Shown: in pieces, positions 57,371 through 64,000 of the stretch
How the letters are laid out: each line of letters begins with the position of its first letter
Position numbering within the stretch: position 1 is the stretch's first letter
From: Charina bottae
Taxonomy: Eukaryota > Chordata > Lepidosauria > Squamata > Charinaidae
Direction of reading: 5' to 3'
Assembly: GCA_023362775.1 (NCBI GenBank)
Contig: JALMGJ010000003.1
Span: 79,711,355 to 79,775,354 of the forward strand
DNA: 64,000 bases
Translations under genes and position numbers: made by a program
Notes under the pieces: model-generated
What the model saw: only the letters and a program-made list of their open reading frames with translations
What the model was told of the DNA's origin: nothing
Databases searched by the model: none

Positions 57371-58020
57371 TTTTTTAAAAATGTATTGAGCTCCAATAGA
57401 GAAACTGTGGGGCAGAGGAGGCCTTGAAGAACAGGAAATCATTATGGTGATTTAAGGGAAGGAAGCAATTGGATTTTCATGGGAAAAGCCAATTATGACC
57501 TCTTGCTAATCTCCAATCATAAAATTGGGAGTCATTTCCTCTAAGGCAGCAATACATAGTTCTTGGTAACTGTGACTTAAACTTGATCTTTGAGTAGTGT
57601 GTTTTAGGACTAAGCCAGGACAAAAAGTAAATTAGATGTCATTTTCTGTAGTTTAAACTTCATTAAAATTAATTAACTCTCCAATAATAGGTTTAATTAT
57701 TTCCCCCTTCTGTTACATTAAAAATGACGGTTTGGCCACCACTTTTGGATGTCTCTGGAATTCATACTCAAGGCTTTTGGAGGAGGAACATGCAGCCCCA
57801 AAACCTCAAACTAGGCATTTCTGACCTATGGCAGATTAAGGTTGCCTCCTTTATATTCTAATTATTCTAGCTCTAATATTCTTGTGTCCTGCTTTCAGTT
57901 AAACAGTGCTGATTGCAGAATGCTGTTACAAAGCATCACACTTCTTTCAACCCAGAATATCTCTCTCTGAGGCAAGAAAGGTAAGGAGTCTCCATCGTAT
58001 GAGAAAGGGAATTAATTCTA
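57371..58020. other. No recognisable feature
   Basis: AT-rich sequence between a SINE and an L1 insertion. No coding or repeat signature. Confidence 0.4.
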
Positions 58021-58037
58021 GAAATGTCACTAGTCTT

Positions 58038-59576
58038 GAATTTACAGAAAACAAAAGTCTTAACAAAGAATATGAATTGTCAACAAGAGAAACTGAAAGA
58101 ATTAACTGGATTTACAATGGGAAAAAAATAAAATATTTGGGAATACATTTAATATCAAAGAATGTCAATTTGTTTCAAAAAAATTATTTTTCACTCTGGG
58201 CAGATATAAAAAAAGACTTAGATCGATGGGAGAAATTACAGCTATCACTATTAGGCAGAATATCAGTGACTAAAATGAACGTTTTACCAAGAATTTTATA
58301 TCTTTTTCAAACAGTACCGATATTGGCCTCAGAAGCACCTTTTAAACAATGGTAATGTGATATATCTAAGTTTGTATGGCAAGGGAAAAAACCAAGAATA
58401 AAATATAAAGTTTTGCAAGATTCAAAAGAAAGAGGTGGCTTGGGCCTCCCAGATTTGAAGTTATACTATGCAGCATGTTGTTTAGTATGGCTAAAAGAAT
58501 GGATTGTTTTAAAAAATGAAAAATTATTGAATTTAGAAGGTCATGATTTAAGATACGGGTGGCATGGATATTTATGGTATGATAAAGTTAAAGTTAATGT
58601 GGACTTTAAAAATCACTATATTAGAAGATCTTTGTTGAAGATTTGGAATAAATATAGATCAACTTTATGTTACAAGATGCCTCTATGGATTTCTACACAA
58701 GAAGCATTCTATAGAACTGAAACAAGAGATAAAGATAAATGGTTGACTTATAAGGACTTGTTAAAAAAAGAACAAGGAGAATATAAAATTAAATCAAAGG
58801 AACAACTTGCTTCTGAAGGATATATGTTTCAATGGCTTTCTTATATGCAGCTTATAGAGAAATTTAAGTCAGATAAAAAAGACTTTGGATTTCAACAGAG
58901 TAAATTGGAATTTGAAATACAACTTTGTGAAACAGATGAACATTTAATTGCTAAAATGTATAAACTATTGTTGAGAGGAGAAATGGTGGAAGAACAAGTT
59001 AAAGATTGTATGATTAAATGGGCACAAATTATTGGTCATAATATACATATGCAGCAATGGGAAAGTATGTGGACTAAAGGACTGAAGTTTACTCTGTGTT
59101 ATACTGTAATTTGAAGGAAAATTTCTATAAGATGATGTATCGATGGTATATGACCCCAAAAAAACTTGCAAAAATATATGGGACTGTTTCTAATATTTGC
59201 TGGAATGCAATAAACAAGAGGGGTCGTTTTACCACATGTGGCGGACATGTAAGATTGCAAAGAAATTTTGGAACCAAATACATATGTTGATGCAAGTATA
59301 TTACAAATACAGATTCCGTTTAAACCAGAATTATTTCTGTTGGGATTATTGGATTTACAAGTAGAAAAACATTTTGTTAGAATTACACAAAATATGTTAA
59401 CAGCAGCAAGACTTCTTTATGCACAATTTTGGAAAACTCAGACTCCACCAACAGTACAAGAGTGGATGTTAAAATTGATGGACATGGCTGAAAATGATAA
59501 ACTGACTTGTTTATTGAAAGAAAACTCAAGTTATCAATATCTCAAAGAGTGGAAACTATTGATGGATTATTTGTGA
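58038..59576 (+). pseudogene. L1 ORF2, C-terminal third, broken
   Basis: Blocks in order: KKIKYLGIHL, WEKLQLSLLGRISVTKM and VLPRILYLFQTVPI (the region after the RT domain), then KERGGLGLPDLKLYY, MQQWESMWTKGLKFTL, ENFYKMMYRWYMTPKKLAK and the cysteine-rich end, finishing EWKLLMDYL at 59576. It has a stop after KQW (58353-58355), a frameshift near 59110 and another near 59215. RT catalytic and endonuclease domains are absent. It is a different subfamily from the L1 at 30.5 kb. Confidence 0.85.
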
Positions 59577-59803
59577 AATGCAGGAGGGGTAAAGCTTACA
59601 GGGGGTTTTGAAGAGTAGATTAAATATAAAAGAGTATATTAGACAAAGAATTATCTCTATCTATTGTTTGAAAAACCAACATTTAAGGCAGATTCTTTTA
59701 TTTACATGACCAGAAATAGATTGGAAGTTATCTAATTTTCATATCTTTTTCTTACTTTTACTTTACTACGCTTTTTCTTTTCTTTTTCTATATTTTGTAT
59801 TTC

Positions 59804-59994
59804 TATTTCTTTTTCTGTCTATGAAGGTTCTCAGTCATCCAGGTGGAATTGTCTGTAGCTTGAATCATGTCAACTGGATTTCTATTTTCTCAGTGGAAAC
59901 GTTTCGCTCCTTATCCAAGGAGCTTCTTCAGTCTGAGCAAAGTTGGTAAGGGAATCCTAAATATGTTTCTAGGTAGCTGTATTTCTTTTTCTGT
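59804..59994 (-). mobile_element. Penelope-like short retroposon with 15-bp TSD
   Basis: The insertion at 59819-59979 (161 bp, minus strand) lies between tatttctttttctgt at 59804-59818 and 59980-59994. In sense it reads cagctacctagaaacatatt, ggattcccttaccaac, gctcagactgaagaagc, hairpin gctcctt-ggat-aaggagc, gaaacgtttccactgag and ccttcatag. It is the longest uninterrupted copy and shows how the palindrome arm at 40.8 kb continues into the hammerhead-like part at 41.3 kb. Confidence 0.85.
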
Positions 59995-60079
59995 TTCTAA
60001 CTTTTAACTATGTATTTTAAAATCCTAATAAAATTTGTATAAAAAAAAAAGAAATGTCTCTGGTCTTCTTTTTTTAATA

Positions 60080-61663
60080 TAAGCTGCTCAAAAAAATAAA
60101 GGGAACACTGAAATAAGACATCCTAGATCTGAATGAATGAAATATTCGTATTAATTACTTTGTTCATTACATAGTTGAATGTGCTGACAACAAAATCACA
60201 CAAAAAGCAATGGAAATCAAATGTAAGCAACCCCTGGAGGTCTGGATGTGGAGTTACACTCAAAAATTGAAGTGGAAAAGAACACTACAGGCTGATCCAA
60301 CGTTGATGTAATGTCCTTAAAACAAGTCAAAATGAGGCTCAGTAGTGTGTGTGGCCTCCACGTGCCTGTATGACCTCCCTACAATGCCTGGGCATGCTCC
60401 TGATGAGGTGGCGGATGGTCTCCTGAGGGATCTCCTCCCACACCTGGACTAAAGCATCCCCCAACTCCTGGACAGTCTGTGGTGCAACGTGGCGTTGGTG
60501 GATGGAGCGAGACATGATGTCCCAGATGTGCTCATTTGGATTCAGGTCTGGGGAACGGGCGGGCCAGTCCATAGCATCAATGCCTTCGTCTTGCAGGAAC
60601 TGCTGGCACACTCCAGCCACATGAGGTCTAGCATTGTCTTGCATTAGGAGGAACCCAGGGCCAACCGCACCAGCATATGGTCTCACAAGGGGTCTGAGGA
60701 TCTCATCTTGGTACCTAATGGCAGTCAGGCTACCTCTGGCGAGCACATGGAGGGCTGTGTGGCCCCCTAAAGAAATGCCACCCCACACCATTACTGACCC
60801 ACTGCCAAACCGGTCATGCTGGAGGATGTTGCAGGCAGCAGAACGTTCTCCACGGCATCTCCAGACCCTGTCACGTCTGTCACATGTGCTCAGTGTGAAC
60901 CTGCTTTCATCTGTGAAGAGCACAGGGCGCCAGTGGCGAAGTTGCGAATCTTGGTGTTCTCTGGCAAATGCCAAACGTCCTGCACGGTGTTGGGCTCTAA
61001 GCACAACCCCCACCTGTGGACGTTGGGCCCTCATACCACCCTCATGGAGTCTGTTTCTGACCGTTTGAGCAGCCACACGCACATTTGTGGCCCACTGGAG
61101 GTCATTTTGCAGGGCTCTGGCAGTGCTCCTCCTGTCCCTCCTTGCACAAAGGCGGAGGTAGCGGTCCTGCTGCTGGGTTGTTGCCCTCCTACGGCCTCCT
61201 CCACGTCTCCTGATGTACTGACCTGTCTCCTGGTAGCGCCTCCATGCTCTGGACACTACGCTGACAGACACAGCAAACCTTCTTGCCACAGCTCGCATTG
61301 ATGTGCCATCCTGGATGAGCTGCACTACCTGAGCCACTTGCGTGGGTTGTAGACTCCGTCTCATGCTACCACTAGAGTGGAAGCACCGCCAGCATTCAAA
61401 AGTGACCAAACCATCAGCCAGAAAGCATAGGAACTGAGAAGTGGTCTGTGGTCACCACCTGCAGATCCACTCCTTTATTGGGGCTGTCTTGCTAACTGCC
61501 TATGCTTTCCGCCTGTTGTCTATTCCATGTGCACAACAGCATGTGAAATTGATTGTCAATCAGTGTTGGTACCTAAGTGGACAGTTTGATTTCACAGAAG
61601 TGTGATTGACTTGGACTTACATTGTGTTGTTTCAGTGTTCCCTTTATTTTTTTGAGCAGTGTA
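60080..61663 (-). mobile_element. Complete Tc1 transposon
   Basis: The element at 60082-61661 (1,580 bp) is flanked by the TA dinucleotide (60080-60081 and 61662-61663) that Tc1/mariner elements duplicate. The terminal inverted repeats are about 31 bp: gctgctcaaaaaaataaag at the left and, inverted, cactgctcaaaaaaataaag at the right, both continuing ggaacactgaaa. Only the outer two bases differ (ag against ca). It contains one intact transposase gene. The ends and protein match, from memory, a Tc1 family widespread in teleost fishes and lampreys. Confidence 0.95.
60339..61364 (-). CDS. Tc1-family transposase, intact, 341 aa
   Basis: It catalyses cut-and-paste transposition by binding the terminal repeats and cutting at TA. 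The start chosen is the ATG at 61362-61364 (MRRSLQPTQ), the usual start of this family; the open frame extends 15 codons upstream but only to a non-ATG codon. The N-terminal 110 residues form the paired-like DNA-binding region: one helix-turn-helix ([20 protein letters not shown]), a basic RRRGGGRRR linker, and a second ([13 protein letters not shown]). The DDE nuclease domain has FTDESRF, QDNARPH and PDLNPNEH, with 34 residues between the second Asp and the Glu (DD34E). No stop or frameshift was seen and the length is normal, so it may be functional. Asn replaces the common Ile just before the catalytic Glu; activity is untested. Confidence 0.95.
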   Translation of the reverse strand: MRRSLQPTQVAQVVQLIQDGTSMRAVARRFAVSVSVVSRAWRRYQETGQYIRRRGGGRRRATTQQQDRYLRLCARRDRRSTARALQNDLQWATNVRVAAQTVRNRLHEGGMRAQRPQVGVVLRAQHRAGRLAFAREHQDSQLRHWRPVLFTDESRFTLSTCDRRDRVWRCRGERSAACNILQHDRFGSGSVMVWGGISLGGHTALHVLARGSLTAIRYQDEILRPLVRPYAGAVGPGFLLMQDNARPHVAGVCQQFLQDEGIDAMDWPARSPDLNPNEHIWDIMSRSIHQRHVAPQTVQELGDALVQVWEEIPQETIRHLIRSMPRHCREVIQARGGHTHY

Positions 61664-62254
61664 TAATTAGCTTCTATTAGTGGAGATGTGTACATGTGAA
61701 AGTTAATCTTTATCTATAAAAGGTAGGTGGCCTCAATCACCTTTGGTCAGGACTGGATCTGCATTTGGATTCTTCCTATAAGGTAAAAAAATATTCTCAC
61801 AGGCACATGAAAAAAAAAATGAAAGTTATCAGGCAACCCATTCAGTTTGTTTTTTTCCTCCTGCCAGTGCTGGAAATGAATGTGCTTCCTATACATTCTT
61901 GTGCTCGATCTGAAAAAGAAAGGCTATATGTAATCATTTGGAATGCCCTTGAAGAGTAGCACTTTGATCTAGATCAGGGCTTCTTAAATTGGGTTCTATT
62001 TTTAAAAAATGTTTAGTGAAGTATACCAAACAACAATAATAATACTGTACATCAGTGATTGTACAGTTAAAAAAGCTATTAAAAAGGAAACAGAAGGAAT
62101 GCTTTTTGCAGTCCAAGAACAATCATAATGCAGAACAATATGAAGGCAAAAATAGAAAAGACCACTTTGGATAGTAAATGTTGATTGTGCTGAGATAAAG
62201 ATGAAATAGTTGATCATATAATATCTGGATACAGCAAAATCACAGACTGATTAC
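61664..62254. other. No recognisable feature
   Basis: AT-rich flank of the Tc1 element. Short motifless frames only. Confidence 0.4.
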
Positions 62255-62640
62255 AAAAGAAGTCATGATTGAGTTGGGAAGATGCTACACTGGTTTTTAT
62301 GTAAAACGTACAGATTCACAGTCAATAAAAACTACTGAAAACAAAATCACAGATAGAGTCATTGAAAATGACAGAGAAAAGATGTTAGGGAATTTTAAAA
62401 TTCAGACTGATCAACAACTGAAACATAACACACCATACAATACTGTTCTTGGACAGAGGTATGCTTGGTTTATTGATGTAGCCATTCCAAGTGACAGTAA
62501 TGTTGAAGACAAGGAACTGGAAAAAACTACAAAATACCAAGATTTGAATCATGAAGAAGAAAACCTATAGCAGCTGTGACCCACAATTGTTGGAACATAC
62601 ATAATAATACATCAATTATTGTACAATAAAAAGCTACATA
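62255..62640 (+). pseudogene. C-terminal relic of an endonuclease-domain LINE
   Basis: Broken frames read a VGKML-HW-LC-like stretch, later NFKIQTDQQLKHNTPYN and FIDVAIPSDSNVEDKELEK then TTKYQDL. This order matches the C-terminal restriction-like endonuclease of early-branching LINEs (R2/R4/Dong type): zinc-binding IHW-x-LC, a W-D-F-x-IQTD block, a PD motif and ID-x-A-x-P. The PD aspartate is replaced here (PYN), so the nuclease is dead. No RT domain is present nearby. Family assignment is from memory of the motif order. Confidence 0.5.
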
Positions 62641-62995
62641 CATTACAGTGATTAAAGCAAACTAAATATAAAGAAATGGGAAAAAACAACTAGGAAAAAG
62701 AGAAACAATAAAATCCATGTAATATTAATATAAGATCAATTCAGTCCTTGAACTTACTATTAAATCTGGGCATTATAGAAACATATTGCTTTGTCTTCTC
62801 AGTTTTCAAAAATATCTTTAATCCATTCCTTAATATCAGTAAAATAAGTTTATTTATATCTGTGTATAAAATTATTCTATTTCTATTTCTAAAAATGGAA
62901 AGGATCTTGACCAACTTGCAGATATTGTTTGAGATGGTCCCAAAAACCAAGAGGAGGTAATTTCATTCAGTATTCTATTCATGAGTGAAAATGAG
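62641..62995. other. No recognisable feature
   Basis: AT-rich, with overlapping motifless frames on both strands (62741-62960). Confidence 0.4.
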
Positions 62996-63175
62996 ATTCA
63001 TTCATTCATTCATTCATTCATTTATTTTGTGCATCAAATTTTGCCACCAGCCATCTCCCCCCAGAGGAGGTACTCTGGGCGGTTTACAATAAAAGTAAAA
63101 AATTTAAACTACGATAAAGCCATAAATAGTACATCAAATATAAATTTTAGACAGACAGACAGACAGACAGACAAT
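62996..63175 (-). repeat. L2-type 3' tail between two microsatellites
   Basis: It begins with about six attc repeats (62998-63022), then gccaccagccatctcccc and ggtactctgggcggtttac, and ends with six agac repeats (63151-63173). The central cassette is the inverted L2 3' end. Confidence 0.65.
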
Positions 63176-63660
63176 ATATGCTATTTCAATTTTTAAATAT
63201 TTTCTCTTACTGTTGAACTGGAGAAGCTATCATTAATGTTAATTTTAATAAGAATTATTGTTCTTTTCTAAGAAAAATTCTGAGATTATATTTTCCCTCA
63301 TTCTGCAAAGAAAAGAAAAATCTGAATATTTACCACATTATTTTTTGTGAAAGCTGGCATTTCTTCCTCTGATGCTAGTGCCAAAGCATTGTAGAGGATG
63401 CAAATATTGATCCCCCCTCCTCAATTTGGCACTAAAGAAACAAAAAGTGTAATCGGAAAGAGCTGGATGATGTATCAAACCATACAGTGGTAAAGGCTGA
63501 AGGATTTGAACATCCAACATGTTTTAAGCATGAATCCAATGCTACAATCTATCACTTAGGTAGGAAAAAACAGATGCACAGCTATAAGAGAGGTAGTACC
63601 TGAGTTGGCATTAGTATTTGTGAGAAAGATCTGGGCATCCAGGTAAACCACAGTTTAAAG
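63176..63660. other. No recognisable feature
   Basis: No gene or repeat identified. Confidence 0.4.
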
Positions 63661-64000
63661 CATATCTTTCCAAACTGTGTGTCACGACACACTACTGTGT
63701 TGCTGGCAGTGTCTGGGTGTGTCACCAGACAACCCGGAAGCACTGAGTGGGGGGGTGGGGGCATTGCCCTCAGCGCTGCTCAGCTATTCAGTGTGGGACT
63801 GGAAAGGGCTTGTCCCTGGAAAGGGCTTGTCCCTCTCCTCCAAAGGCTCTGAGTAGACCGTGGAGCCTACTCAGGCTCTACTCTACTCAATTCGAGGGTC
63901 TGGAGGCTCTGCAGAAGCTCTCCCGACACTGGAGAAGGTGGGCTGGTCATGAAAATGGCCAAAAAGCCCTGGAAAACATGGCAAAAACTGCTGATCAGCA
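63661..64000. mobile_element. Partial hAT element running off the window
   Basis: It starts catatctttccaaactgtg, a mutated version of the cagggctttccaaactgtg end of the inner hAT at 49573. It continues with gtgtgtcacgacacac and cccggaagcactgag, then a family-like but diverged GC-rich interior. The other end lies beyond position 64000. Confidence 0.75.

Larger units (their letters stand above)
58021..60067 (+). mobile_element. 5'-truncated L1 with 17-bp TSD
   Basis: The insertion at 58038-60050 lies between gaaatgtcactagtctt (58021-58037) and gaaatgtctctggtctt (60051-60067), 15 of 17 matching. It contains the last part of ORF2, a 3' UTR, a polyadenylation signal (aataaa, about 60027-60032) and ten A at the end. 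The 3' UTR carries a later 161-bp retroposon (59819-59979). Confidence 0.88.

Noticed and set aside
60634..61301. Plus-strand frames of 144 and 161 codons in the Tc1
   Set aside because: Antisense to the intact transposase, without motifs of their own.

Overview
This is nuclear DNA from a vertebrate, most likely a squamate reptile (lizard or snake). The call rests on the repeats: Sauria-type tRNA-derived SINEs, RTE/BovB LINEs, L2, CR1 and L1 remnants, hAT and Tc1 transposons and AT-rich unique DNA. I found no exon of a host gene, no rRNA or tRNA gene, no CRISPR array and no bacterial-style operon. The window reads as intergenic or intronic sequence shaped by transposable elements. Family names come from recognising motifs and ends by eye, since no database was searched.

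Layout. 0-7.5 kb: a tRNA-derived SINE, a 5'-truncated BovB with target-site duplications (TSDs), a 271-bp hAT MITE with an 8-bp TSD, a SINE-bearing tandem duplication, and a short inverted-dimer retroposon with a 16-bp TSD. 7.5-18 kb: mostly featureless, apart from a 443-bp hAT-like element at 13.4 kb. 18.35-21.57 kb: a full-length BovB with a 12-bp TSD and only three visible coding lesions. 22-28.6 kb: old RTE, BovB, SINE, L2 and CR1 pieces. 30-32.9 kb: an L2 split by a solo-LTR-like element with a VNTR, itself split by an L1 carrying what looks like a 3' transduction. 35-41.5 kb: L2 and CR1 debris, then a 433-bp near-perfect palindrome tangled with a Tc1 end and Penelope-like retroposons. 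44.5-46.3 kb: the 3' half of a Ty3/gypsy element (integrase, polypurine tract, 3' LTR). 49.33-52.03 kb: a hAT element containing a second hAT, both with perfect 8-bp TSDs, full of palindromic GC-rich arrays. 56.5-57.4 kb: two Sauria SINEs. 58-60.05 kb: a 5'-truncated L1 with another short retroposon inside. 60.08-61.66 kb: a Tc1 transposon with an intact transposase. The right edge has an endonuclease-domain LINE relic and the start of another hAT.

The only uninterrupted gene with a recognisable function is the Tc1 transposase. Every other coding region is a broken transposon gene. The elements are related mainly by nesting, which gives a relative order of insertion, and by shared sequence modules. 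The same GC-rich 38-40 bp minisatellite occurs in two hAT-type elements, and one of them also shares a module with the LTR-like element. The strongest leads are the 433-bp palindrome, the hammerhead-ribozyme-like core in the short dispersed retroposon, the intact fish/lamprey-type Tc1, and the nested hAT with its palindromic array.
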